Assembly (NCBI RefSeq): GCF_014633365.1
Contig: NC_068349.1
Location: forward strand, 20,536,753 to 20,600,752
DNA length: 64,000 nt
Direction: 5' to 3'
Origin: Diospyros lotus
Lineage: Eukaryota > Streptophyta > Magnoliopsida > Ericales > Ebenaceae
Numbering within the stretch: the first letter of the stretch is position 1; each line of letters begins with the position of its first letter. The notes beneath the pieces were generated by a model. The model searched no databases. It saw only the letters and a program-made list of their open reading frames with translations, and had not been told where the DNA came from. Position numbers and translations under genes: made by a program. Positions 40,571 through 52,523 of the stretch are shown one piece after another.

Positions 40571-42888
40571 CTATATATATAAACACTTTAGAGTGATAAA
40601 TAAAATTTTGTATACATAAATAAAAAAATTAGTAAACGGAGTTGATATTACGGTTCAGTGTAAGTCTCCATCCACCTATAAAGTATGAGAAAAAAATATT
40701 TTATTAGAAGAAAATTAGATATGATAAGTTTAAAAAAAAATAGGCTTTACATTATAAGAGATGTACTTAAATTTATATCAAGAAAAAAAAAACTTGACCA
40801 AAAATAGTGATATTATCCATAATTGTTGTAGTTCAACCTAAAAATATTTGGTTATATAATTTTAGACACCAAAAAATAAAAAAAATAGCAATAATAAGAG
40901 TTAACATGGATTTCATTGACAATGAAATATTATTTCCAAATCAAATAATAAATTTTAATATTTTATTTAAAAAAATAATTATCATGTATAGAAAATACTT
41001 AACAGGTTACAATCAAAAGGAGAAGAAAAAAAAATATAAACCAAAATGATAAAATGCCAACCCATTGTTTAGAATAGATATATTTTAACAATCACATTAA
41101 AATGATAAAATTAAAATCGGAGCATAATTTTATGGAAATGAAATTAAAACCAAAATCAAAACCTGATATGAATAATTATCACTTCGAAAGTCCAAACATA
41201 AATTTATGTGAAAAAAAATTAATTTCCTTTTATATAATTATCTCTTCCTCAATCTAACCACTTTTATAGATCAATTTTTAATTCACTGATTAATTAATCA
41301 CACCTTCTTCATTGATAAAAAATATAAAATATACTTTTTATCGAATAATGTTAATTATGACACATTTATTATTTAATCATCAAATAAAATACTAATGTGG
41401 ATTTCTTCAGAAATGACCCAAATGAATAGAATGTTTGCAAAATTTCCTTTTATATGCAACTCAATAGTCAGTGCCCATTTTATAAAATTAGCTCTTATGT
41501 ACTGTTGTTAAAATATTTTTTTAAATGACCTGACAAACCCCTATCCCTACCCTAATCAAATACACATAATTGTTAAAATGGGCAAATTGTTTAAAGAAAA
41601 ACTTTTACTATTATATTAATTTTAGATCAAACTTTTACTTTTATACTTTTATTAAATTATTCGCCTAACTACGTACCATCTCAATTATATATGGCCAGAT
41701 ACACTATATTTTATGAGCAAATCATTTGATTCATACTCATCAAATTCACACCAAATCAAATAATGGCCCTCTTCCTTTCCTTTCCTTTCCTTTCCTTTCC
41801 TTACGTAATATTGGATTCACACTCATCAAATTCAAACTAAATAGTGGTCCTCTTTCTTTCCTTGCATAAAAGGGAGTTGAAGGAGACTTGATGATTAACA
41901 AATAATGTCACACTTTTTAGTGCATAGTATTTTTTAAAAATAATTTTTATTTATTTTACTTGAAAGATATTAATTTTATTAATGAAATTTAAACTTGTGA
42001 TCTCTAAATTATAATATGCTTTTATTATTAATTTTTAATTTTAATTTTACTTATAGAATTAAAAAATGCTAGTTTTCACTTCAATTTTTGTTATTTTTTT
42101 CTAATTTCATAAAACTTTTAATTTATTTTAAAATAGTGATAGAAAATCATAACCCTCCACAAACACACACTCACACACTATTCTGCTTAAGATATTTTGG
42201 ATTGAAAATTATTATTTTTTATTTTATAACTTTGAGGTTGGGTAATTCTTTCTGTAAAGTAGAAGGTAGTGATGAACAATTAATGTAATAATCCTTTAGG
42301 AGATCCGAGATTTGCTGCCCCCCCTTAGGATGGCTACAAAAGTCCTCAAATAATACCTTTGTAGGACTACAGAGTGGCCCAAATTTAATGGGTGTTAGTT
42401 TGGTGAGAAACCCCATGTGGGTGTTAAAAATCTTCCAAGTGCTTTGCCGACTTCTATGAGAAAGTCCTTAGATTCGGCCACATCAAATGCCCCGACATTG
42501 GTATTAACGAAGCTTGGTCTCTCTCAAATCAATATACATTCGATATATGATGAAGTAGTAAACTAAATTGTGTCGCTATATTTATGTGTATGTGTGTGCA
42601 AGCTGTACAACTATATATACACAGTGGCCATACATCTAGTGGCGGCAGATATAGATAAGTTTTATATATACACAATAAGTTCTATATATACACAATGAAT
42701 CAATGTATATATATACACAATAAGTTTTATTTTTATCACCTCACCATTGTGTATATAGATAAGTTCTATATATACATAGTAAACTATATGAATGACAGAT
42801 ACATACACACAGTGATCGCGGATATACACAGTGAATGAGAGATACATACTTTGAGCAGTGATGGAGCTTCATACACACAGTGACCGTG
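40571..42888 (-). other. Helitron 5' half, AT-rich, no gene
   Basis: Long AT-rich stretch with no convincing open frame. A (CCTTT)n run is at about 41770-41800. From 42620 to 42888 there are repeats of TATATACACA(A/G)T and of GTGAATGAGAGATACATAC; the latter recurs after the inserted LTR at 44945. Confidence 0.45.
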
Positions 42889-44934
42889 TGTAACGCCCCA
42901 CTTTTCCAAATACGCAATAACTTGAAATATAATTAAGACATCACCTACGGGCATTATGGAAACCCTTACCAACGGAAGCATTGGATCGAACCTATAAGCT
43001 AAATCAAAGCTAAATAAAGGGGGTTTCCACTAGATTTTCTTCACAAGCACAAGTGATGTATATGACCTTCAATACTCTAGAAAAAAACACAACACGTCAC
43101 TATAGGTACAACAACTGTAGGACACTCACACACACCTCTTACAACCTTAAGTATCCTAGCCGCTATTTACAATACATAATTTGAACTACAAGGGTACATA
43201 ATGGAATAAAATCCAGAGCTAGCTACAAGACCCAAAGCTAGCTAAGCACCACCTCTTTGTCCTTGCTCGAACTGGAACCTGGATCACCTGACACGTCTAA
43301 TATACTTGGGACGTTGAATATCCCAGGGGTATGAAACACCCGAGTTAGATTGTTACATCTAAGTGAGTGGCACAAGAAAGAAAACCATGCATGTAAGAGC
43401 ATTAAGCAATTAAGTCAGGAAATATGTAGAAATAAGTACAAATCTTCGAAGATCATGTCAATTTAAAACCTCCCTGAGTCACCATCATCCCTGCCAGCAC
43501 TCGTGTCGAACATCTCAGCCTCACCTCTAGGCTAAGCCCCACCTCTTGGCACTTAATCGTGGTCCAACCCCTCACGCCTCACCTCTAGGCACGGGATTGC
43601 CCCTCCGATCATTGTGATGTTCCACCAACAAGCTGCTGATCATCATGTTCAAATTCCAGTCCCACCAACTAACCACAAAATACAACACAGAGATGCATAT
43701 ATATATATATATATAGGCGGGATATGCTCAAAGCAATGAAATATGAGATGTAAGCCACCAACCATGTGATGTTGTGTAACAAAACAGAAGGAATATGATA
43801 TGCAAGCCATTTGCCACGCACGAAAGCCATTGTGTTCAAACCCGATCTAACAAAATAGAAAGGATATGCTCGAAACAAATGAGACAAAGACGTAAGCAAC
43901 AAACCATCCACAAATGAAACCCAAGAGTGATCAATAGGAATCAAGAAGCATGCATAAACTTATCTTGAAGGTTTACCCTAAGAAGCATTATTTATGACAA
44001 GCGGGAATGGTTTTCTTGTGGTTTTGACGTCATTTGGCACGACCTATGGTGACGGTCCCGAACTTTCCAGCGAGGCAGTTCCTTCCCTATTCTTGGCAGA
44101 AATTTCTCCTTCCTTTGGTAGTGTTTTCTCTCTCCAACTCTCTTCCTTTTCCTCCTATTGAATGCCCAAAAGAATACCCCAAAGGCCTTATATTTATAGA
44201 CTTCCCGAGCCAATCACACGTTGCCACCTTGCGAGGTCATCATGAGGCTTTAAATCCCATCTTCAAGTGGCCAATGAATGCTTGCCACGTGTCATTAAGG
44301 ATAGGTTTTGGAGAATTTTGTAAACTTGGAGACTAAGTAAGCTTTTTCTTGGCCAATCACGTGATGCCACCTCAGGGGGTCATTATGAGCCATCAAGTGA
44401 CCTTGTCTTATCTTCTAAATGGCCAATGGTTCATTGCCATGTGTCCTTGAGGATAAGATTTGGAGACTTTTGGAGGCTTAAGTAATCTTGGAGGTTAAGC
44501 AAAAGACTTGGAGAAGACTTGGGGAAGACTTTAAGTAAAGACTTTCACTTTAAAACGATCCGAAGCTACATTTGATTGAGGTTTGAAATTCAAAGATATT
44601 TTGAAGAGATATTTTAAGGTTTCAACAAACGACGCTTTAGCCTAAACTTTTCACGTAACTGCACTTAGACCTTTTTAACTTGGTCACCGGACCATTTTTA
44701 ATTGCACTTTTTGGTCATCGAAAAATGGATAAATTACTTTAATACCCCATGATTTTTAGATAAATTACACTTTTACCCGAACTTCAGTATTTATGATTTT
44801 GCCACTGGCTCAGAAACTGAACCTTTGTCTCAAGGCTTCTACAATCCATTGAAATGACATATTTCCTCAAGTATTAGAACCTAATAATCTCAAGTATTAT
44901 CTCATTTTTTATTTTGAAAATCTGGGGTATTACA
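42889..44934 (-). mobile_element. Solo LTR in the Helitron 5' half
   Basis: A 2046-bp block runs from TGTAACGCCCC to GGGGTATTACA, with flanks CCGTG (42884-42888) and CCGCA (44935-44939), which differ by two transitions. A minus-strand TATA (GTCTATAAATATAAGG near 44190) gives orientation. No coding capacity; (AT)n at about 43697-43713. Confidence 0.75.
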
Positions 44935-45418
44935 CCGCAAATATACACAGTGAATGAGAGATACATACTTTGAGCAGGAGGCGGCAGACAACTTCATGCG
45001 CGGTGACTAAGAGGCAGCGGAAAGTTGAGGGAGTGGGAGAGAAGGAAAAGAGAGATGGAGGTAGTGAGTAAGGAAGTGGGAGAGAGAGAAAGAGAGAGCC
45101 AGTGCGATGGCGGGTGGGTAAAGAGAGTGGGAGGCAATGACTGAAGTAGTTGGAGAGAGAGAAAGAGAGAGGCAGTGATGCATTGAGCTGCCCACATGTC
45201 CATCAATCACATATAAATTAAAATTTTTTATTTCAACCATACATTTCATTTTAGTCGCCCACATGTCCGTTAATGAATCTTAGCCATACAATTCATTTGT
45301 GTTTGGGCGGGAAGTGAAATTCATCCTAACCATGAATTTTGTTGAGAACTCATCTCAGCCATTGGATCTTTGATACATTTTGGACATTTTCAAAAACTGT
45401 TCTATTATATTATATAGA
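44935..45418 (-). other. Helitron 5' terminal region
   Basis: Purine-rich GAGAGA stretches (45030-45175) and the 5' end TCTATATAATATAATAG on the minus strand. A 50-bp segment repeats the one at 42819-42870. Confidence 0.5.
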
Positions 45419-45503
45419 TTTTTTTTAATATTATGTTATTTCAAATTTTGTTTTGCTATTTAATTTTTGTCCACCTAGGTAAAAACTTTTGGGTCTGCCA
45501 CTG
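45419..45503 (+). other. Probable right end of the hAT element
   Basis: After the Helitron the sequence reads to GGGTCTGCCACTG (ending 45503), which inverted is CAGTGGCAGACCC, a typical plant hAT terminal sequence. It would be the 3' end of the transposase relic 27521-31220. A matching left end and 8-bp duplication were not found. Confidence 0.45.
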
Positions 45504-45691
45504 TAGATAGTAATAAAGAAAGCCCCATCGTTACCACCAATTATGTTCAAGATTTGTCATTATTTGTTAAGGTTTTTTTGCAAGAAAAAGAGAGAGAATT
45601 TGTGAGGACCCTCTCTCGAATATCCCGTGAGACCCAGACGAGAGTCTCAGAAGAGAGAGATAAGATGCTAAAATTTCCTGGCAAAACAACA

Positions 45692-47446
45692 TGCAAAAGG
45701 AATAATACACTAGCACAACAAAAGCATAGAAAATAAAATAAAATCTGATTTTATTGGTATCATGTTTTTCAAATCTTACGGTTAAATCGAAGACACAAAA
45801 TGAAAAATTACCTCAAAACGAAATCTGATTTCATAGCTGATAACCCGCCTGATATCTCCTACGTGTGAGATGCCGAGTCTGTCCACCCGAAACCGTCAAG
45901 ACTTCAATAGACTTGAGAAAAAAAAAGGACTCGAAATTTTCTCTAAAATTTTTGTTCTGATTCAATTGATTGATTAATTTGGATTCTGGGTTTAATGTCA
46001 TATTTATAGACAAGAAACCCTAAAACCCTAATGGTGTGTTTGATAGCATGGAAAATGCATGAAAAATGTCCCATCCAAGGAATTGAATTCCATCTTGGGT
46101 GTTTGACACACTATATTTTTCATGGAATTAAATTCCATGGTACAACCATTAAAGCTTGTTTTTGGCTCTTTTCCATGGAAAATTCCATCTAGGGGAGAGA
46201 TGGTTTTTGTTTTCCATGTAAGTTGGAAAACACTTTCCTTTCCACCTAAATGCTATCAAACACACCCTAAGTGCTATTGGGCCGGGCTTTAGGTGCTAGC
46301 AAAAAGCCCAATCCAAATTAATAATTAAATAAATAATCATATTACTTATTTAATTATTCTTATTTCTTAAATAATTGCACTTATAATTTAGTAATTCCAT
46401 AATTACTAAATTTGTCCCTTTTTCTTTTAAAACGATTTCTATTGGGTGGGACTTTCTAGGTTTACAATTAAATTGGCAACGAGAATTAATCAATTATTAA
46501 TTCTCGTAGAACATGAGTGACATCTAGTAATATGTCATGATTACCCAATTTAATGTGAAGCGGGAATGTGAACTTAACACTATGGTGCCCTACAATACAG
46601 TCCCTCTATCATACTATATCCCGACGAGATATGAGATTACGATCAGTAAGTCAAATCTCTCAACCTCGTCATATGACCAAATCCAATAATCACACTTGAC
46701 TAATATGACACAACCTCTATGGAATCCAAATTCCGTCATCATATTACCTCAGCCAATGATTTATCGTCAAGTGACCACTGGATCGCATAGGATATCCTTC
46801 TCATATATCTCGAGGTGATAGATTCCATGTCTGATGCACACATACCTCGTGTGTCACTGAACTAGGCACATAGATACGTATGGCTATCCCTGATTAGGAC
46901 AACCATATAATATCGTTGATATCCTAATCCACCAACACACAAATATCCATGTCATCTCAGGTCTAAGGACTAATGCAAATTCATAGTTAATATTGAATCA
47001 TTGACCCGTGAGATAAAACCCATGTGATTCAATATTAACAGTCTCATTCAGTGAACTCGTTCCTATAACGAGCATCCACTCGTATTCTTTCTGTATCTTA
47101 TACAGAGTGGTACGAGACCCACCAATCTTGTCTTTCAGTATCTTATACCGAACAAGGAGGAAGACGATGTGCCGGCCTTTGCGAGTTACTAATTATCCAG
47201 GTTAGGAACTCTATGGCCAGAAGCATATTTATAGTATAACGTATTGTAGATTATCCGTCTCGATTATTCCTAACAATTAAAAATGGTATCCACTCCTTAT
47301 TATACTAAAGGATATTTGTATGTTCAATTCAAACCATATTGCAATTTAAATTAAACATAAAACTTGCCATTAAATAGTGTTTAAAGAATTACAAGATCAA
47401 GCCCTATTGTGTCACTAGAATTGGTCTTAAGGGCTTATATCTAACA
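45692..47446 (-). mobile_element. Solo copia LTR inside LTR (iii)
   Basis: The minus strand begins TGTTAGATATAAGCCC at 47446, a copia-type LTR start, with TATA (GTCTATAAATATGAC) near 46005. The left border is uncertain by some tens of bases because no clean target duplication was found. It contains the MITE at 46032-46267 and no coding sequence. Confidence 0.6.
46032..46267. mobile_element. Tourist-like MITE, target duplication TAA
   Basis: A 236-bp element with 18-bp terminal inverted repeats, TGGTGTGTTTGATAGCAT and the inverse of GGGTGTGTTTGATAGCAT (one mismatch at the first base), flanked by TAA on both sides (46029-46031, 46268-46270). A 3-bp TAA/TTA duplication is the PIF/Harbinger (Tourist) mark. 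Confidence 0.88.
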
Positions 47447-47692
47447 ATACATACACACAAAATGGAAAGATAATGGGGTGGCAACCTAAGGCGCACCCCT
47501 TATCAAAACTTAGGCACAAGGATCATGACACTCAAAACATGGCTAGCAATCTCTTCTACTCCAAAGCCACAAAACATCCCCATGACCAACGGCTGGGACA
47601 ACCTTGTACAACTAGCTACCCAATCACTCAAATACTGTTGCCCTCACCTTTAGCCTTTGCTTTCCCTTTACATGAAATGATGTAAAGTAAGG

Positions 47693-47708
47693 TGAGTCAC
47701 AAGACTCA
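47693..47708 (-). other. Conserved LTR hairpin, copy 4
   Basis: Minus strand TGAGTC-TTGT-GACTCA in LTR (iii), same as in LTR (i), next to a second inverted pair TTTACAT/ATGTAAA. Confidence 0.65.
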
Positions 47709-49639
47709 GCAAACAAGCAAAAGAATAATAGTAAGGGTAGGAATATAACTCTCACATTGATAACCACCCACAACATGTTGTGCAATAAATTAAAATGTCA
47801 CACTATACCATGCACCAAGGTGTTCAGTTCTCATCATAAGTATACCAATGCACATAATGGTCCTTAGGGCCCACATAAGAAATGCATAACCTGGCACCCA
47901 AGTCCCGGCCTACAAACCTGCAACTGCCATGAACTAGCTAGCATAATCCACATGAGCCCAAGGCCCTGATAACATAATCCACATAAGCTCGAGGAGCTCA
48001 ACATAATCACATGCTGGAGTTCCGGAGTCATAGCTACCCGGAGCTGCGCTCCACTCATAGCTATCGAGGGTCAACTCCATATCACATCATATTGTTACCA
48101 TACAATGCAACAAATAATAGATGCAATGGCGTAGTAAGCATCAACGTGATACATTGACCCCCATAAGCTAGGTATTGGGCCATGCTTCGCCCACATAGGA
48201 ATACACATCCAATGCAATGCTTTTACACCTAGTCATTCTAAAATATTTGTGTCCAAGCATTCATAGCTTATGTACCCCCCAATGATGCAAGCCCAATCCC
48301 ATGTAATATGTCATATAATGGCAAAGTTGGTCGATAGTCCGTGACTAAGAGCAACCGGTCAACAGTCTTCTTCGGGTTGGTCGACGATTTGTTCCATAGT
48401 CACAAAATAGTCGACATTTGCCTCATTGCTCGACAACTCATGTCCTCTATATGATCGTTCACACCCGAGGGACCCATAGTTGTACCTCAACCACTAGAAA
48501 CTTAGACCCAAATTGGTTTGGCATCATTCCCAAGGGAATAGGGACAATACAATATCCCGTAAGCGTTTAACAAATAAAATCTAAAAATTCTCTTATTTAA
48601 TTTATTTTACACTAAATAAACCCGTAACACATAAAAATAATACTTGGAACATAATCAGATTAAGGGAGGAAATGAAACTCATAAGGCGAAAGAAACCTGT
48701 AAAGGAAGTAGAGAGCTTGCCTTTTAATAATAGATTTTAATGTTCTTCTGTTCACACACTGCAACAATAATATATGCTACAAGATAACATAATTTTATCA
48801 AAAAATTAATAAAACTGATAAAATTAATAAAATTACACTCTAAATTAAATTCCAGCTGTACAGAAATTTTTAGTATATTTTTCCTACTTACTCAGTATCC
48901 TCAAACTCCAATTAAATCAATTTTTTTTCCAAATTTTCTCTAATTTCCATAGTGCTACTCAGCCTTCTTTTCCAAATTTTCCCTTTTTTTTGGCTCAATT
49001 TTTATTGCCCAATTCCCATCCAAATTGAGGCTTAAATATAGCAAAAATGTGGGCGGCTAAGAGATAGCCACGTGGCAGCCGGCGGTGCCATCACCTCAAC
49101 TCGAAAATACGTCGTTTCGAGCTAGCTTTATTAGAAAAATCCAGCATTTTCCCCTCGCCCATGCACACACCTACTTGAACCAGTGACCTCTCTCATAAAC
49201 GCCCACGCGCGTGCTGTGTAATCCACCAACTCCTTCAATTAATATATGCACATTATTCATTTTAAGAAAATCCCACAACTATTTTTAGAAATTACACCTA
49301 GACCTCATAATTTCTAGAATTTAACACCTATGCCCCTACTTAAACAATAACACTTATACCCCAATTCTTTCCAAATAATTACCCATTTTGTTTTAACAAA
49401 ATAAATTAATATTTCCCCTTAAGCACGAATATTCCATAAATCACAAATCACTTTAAAACACCGGAATTAATAACTTTTTTTTGTTTTCGAAATATTGGGA
49501 TGTTACAAAATTGTATATATCCATGAAAAAAGTGATCAATTAATTTACTTGATCTATTAATAGTAGAGAGGTAAGTGATGTTTTTAAAAATACAAGAGTG
49601 GTGAGTGCAATAGTGTATAAAATTTAGTCTTAAAATATG

Positions 49640-50550
49640 TGATGTGCCTAAAATAAAAAAGAAATACTAGCACCCCTTGTTAGATAAGAAAATTCACCAC
49701 AAACAAGAAAATATCAGTTTTAATTCGCCACACTCTAAGATAGAAGAAGGAAGAGTGATAAGAATTAAGTAAATTCATCACTAAACAAATGAATTAGTTA
49801 GATAATAATTAGGGTAAAATGCTCTCTACATTTTCTTGATAAAAATATTTTTGCCAAAACATTATAAAATCACACATATAAATACTAGTCTTGGAACATC
49901 TCTCCAAACATGGGTGATATAATAATTAAAGCAAAAGACACAATTCAAATGTGGAAGACATAATAATCAAAAGAAAAGACAAATATTTAAAGATTAACAT
50001 GTCTCCAAGCATGGGTGACATAATCATTAATGCAAAAGGCACAATTCAAAAGTGGAAGACAACAATCAGAAGAAAAAAAAAATATTTAAAAAATGCATAA
50101 AAAATTCGCAAAAGATGCCCCAATTCCGTAATTCTTGCTCCACCCAATGAGTACTGACCAACAAACTTGAAACGATCATAAAATATAGTTAAAAATTTGA
50201 AACGACGCCCATGAATATAGGAAGTTGTAGTTGAGATCTTGACTTTTTTTCTAATGACATATGGCACCCCTCATAGTTCCAAGACATTCAAAGTTATAGA
50301 GTTTCAAAATTACCCATTTGATCAGTTTCGTGAATAACTTTCCAAGCAAGTGAGTAATATGATTAATTTGGGCTTAGGCTTTAACTCTTTCACTTTGAAC
50401 TCTAACTCTTACAAATGGGTTGGAGCCTTCCGAATAACTAACTTAAGTTTCTTTTGGAATTATTTAGCATTTGAATGAGTAATTAGCCTAAGACTTGGAA
50501 TTACTTGCTCTTGGATAGTCCTTGCCTTTGTATCTTTACCGTTCACATCA
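49640..50550 (-). repeat. 3' LTR of CRM-like element
   Basis: 911 bp; the minus strand reads TGATGTGAAC...GGCACATCA, inverted ends TGATGTG/CACATCA. It overlaps the end of the integrase frame (50460-50550). Confidence 0.88.
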
Positions 50551-50729
50551 TCATCCTCGGGTTGAATAGGATTTTCCCTCAAATCCAACTCTTCAGTGTC
50601 CTCCAAATAAAGTGTTAAATCCCTCACATTGAATGTAGTTGATACTTGACAATCACCTAATAAGTTAATCTTGTATGCATTGTCATTCACCCTTTCTAAT
50701 ACTTTGAAAGGACGATCTACTTGTGGCAT
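50460..50729 (-). pseudogene. Integrase C-terminus reaching into the 3' LTR
   Basis: 89 codons: RPFKVLERVNDNAYKINLLG, then FNVRDLTLYLED and DLRENPIQPEDDDVNGKD. The FNVRDL and DLR(E/A)NP signature is typical of CRM-type integrase tails. The last 30 codons lie inside the LTR, so the 5' LTR holds a copy of them. Confidence 0.85.
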
Positions 50730-51024
50730 AAGTTTAGACCTCCTTTTGCTTGGAAGTCGGTTTTTTCAAAGATGAATCCACACAAGATCACCTGGAGAAA
50801 ATTGAACTTGCTTTCTTCCTTTATTTGCCATTTTTTCATAGGTTGCATTTCGCTTCTCTATTTGTTATTTCACACTTTCATACAACTTCTTGATCAAGTA
50901 AGCCTTTCTTTCTCCATCCAAACATGCTCGCTCATTGAGAGGAAGTGGTGCTAAATCAAGTGGTGTAATGGGATTAAATCCATAAACCACTTCAAATGGA
51001 AAATATTTGGTTACATAAGCACAC

Positions 51025-51528
51025 TCATTTTATATGCAAACCCAACAAAGCCAAGCACTCATCCCAATTGTTCAAATTCTTATTAACAAGAGCTCTACGT
51101 AAAGAAGAAAGTGTACGGTTTACCACTTCGATTTGTCCATTGGTTTGAGGATGACAAGTGGGACTAAAGAGCAACCTTGTGCCGAGCTTCTTCCATAATG
51201 CCTTCCAAAAATAACTCAACAATTTTGTGTCCCGATCAGACACTATACTTCTTAGTATTCCATGCAATCTTACAATGTCTTGAAAGAATAAGTCCACTAC
51301 ATGAGAAGCATCATTAGTTTTATGACAAGGCAAAAAGTGAGACATCTTTGAGAACCTATCAACGACCACCATGATTAAATCCTTTCCTCTTTGCGTTCTT
51401 GGCAGTTCAAGCACAAAATCCATACTCACATCAACCCAAGACTGATCCAGAACATGTAATGACATGTATAACCCATGAGAAACTTCCTTGCTTTTTGCCT
51501 TTTTACAAGCTACACACTTGTCTAGCAC
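51025..51528 (-). pseudogene. CRM-like integrase core
   Basis: [10 protein letters not shown] ends the zinc finger; the core has D in [15 protein letters not shown] in [11 protein letters not shown] and E in [11 protein letters not shown], so the catalytic triad is complete. Stops before 50729 and after 51528 separate it from the rest. Confidence 0.88.
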
Positions 51529-51909
51529 TCAATGCACATCTCTAATCATTCCTGGCTAATAGAAGTATTTTTTAACCAGTTCCAAAGTCTTATTCTCACT
51601 GAAATGACTAGCTAAACCTCCTCCATGTGCTTCCCTCACCAAGAGTTCCCTTATAGACCCATTAGGAATTCAAAGTCTCTTGTACCCTTCATGCTTGTAG
51701 AAACTATTAACGACCATTTTCTTACAAGCCAAGTAAATAAAAACAAAGGTTGGATCATCCATATACTGATTTTTAATCAATTCAAACCCTAGTAGTTTAG
51801 CATTCATCATGGTGATTAGAGTATATGTTCATGATAATGCTTCTTCCACCACATTTGAATTTCCCTTTTTGTACTTGATGACGTAAACAAAAGCTTCTAA
51901 GAACTCCAC

Positions 51910-52454
51910 TCATTTGGCATGTCTACGGCTCAACTTAGTTTGCCCCTTTAAGTGCTTCAAAGACTCATAGTCTGTCAGAATGACAAACTCCTTATGTAGT
52001 AAGTAGTGCTGCCAAGTCTCTAAAGCTCTAATCAATGCATATAACTCCTTGTCATATATGGAATAATTCAAACTTTTTACACTATACTTTTCACTAAAAT
52101 AGGCTATGGGATGCCTATCTTGCATAAGAACAACCTAATTCCAACTCCTGAAGCATCACATTCCACTTCAAAAGTTTTCAAAAAATTAGGGAGAGCTAAA
52201 ATAGGAGCAGAGCACAATTTCTTCTTGATTAGCTCAAAACTTCTTTAGGCAGCCTCATCCCACCTAAATTCACCACTTTTCTTGATGCATTCAATTAATG
52301 GAGCAAGAATAGTGCTGAAATTCTTCACAAACCTCCTGTAAAAGGATGTTAGCCCATAGAAACTCCTCACCTTTAGAACATTAGTAGGTACAAGCCACAT
52401 CTTAATTACTTTTACTTTCTCCTTATCAACTTCTACTCCATGTTGTGAAACCAT
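51910..52454 (-). pseudogene. CRM-like RT connection and RNase H
   Basis: Two frames. 52454-52245 reads [34 protein letters not shown] and GEFRWDEAA (RT thumb/connection); 52125-51910 reads [34 protein letters not shown] and [12 protein letters not shown] (RNase H). The first acidic RNase H strand between them is frameshifted. Confidence 0.85.
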
Positions 52455-52523
52455 GTAACCAAGAAAGATTACTTGGTCTTGACAGAATTGACACTTCTTT
52501 AAGTTGCCAAATAGCTTCTCATG

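Larger units (their letters stand above)
31233..45418 (-). mobile_element. Helitron, non-autonomous, with nested LTR insertions
   Basis: On the minus strand the element starts TCTATATAATATAATAG at 45418 after an A and ends CTAG at 31233 before a T, the A|TC...CTRR|T arrangement of Helitrons. A hairpin (GTGTC, loop of 4, GACAC at 31246-31259) lies 10 bases inside the CTAG end. Minus its inserted LTRs it is about 4.9 kb. No Rep/helicase core is present. It sits between the hAT transposase stop and the probable hAT right end. Confidence 0.75.
45601..49507 (-). mobile_element. Solo LTR (iii), split by a copia LTR
   Basis: The minus strand starts TGTAACATCCC at 49507 and ends GGGTCCTCACA at 45601, with flanks GAATT (45596-45600) and AAATT (49508-49512). 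It is an inverted relative of LTR (i) along most of its length. About 1.75 kb of copia LTR interrupts it between about 45.7 and 47.4 kb; its own length is near 2.15 kb. Confidence 0.78.

Noticed and set aside
46021..46030. AAACCCTAA-like bases as a telomere repeat
   Set aside because: Only one or two units; chance occurrence next to the MITE.
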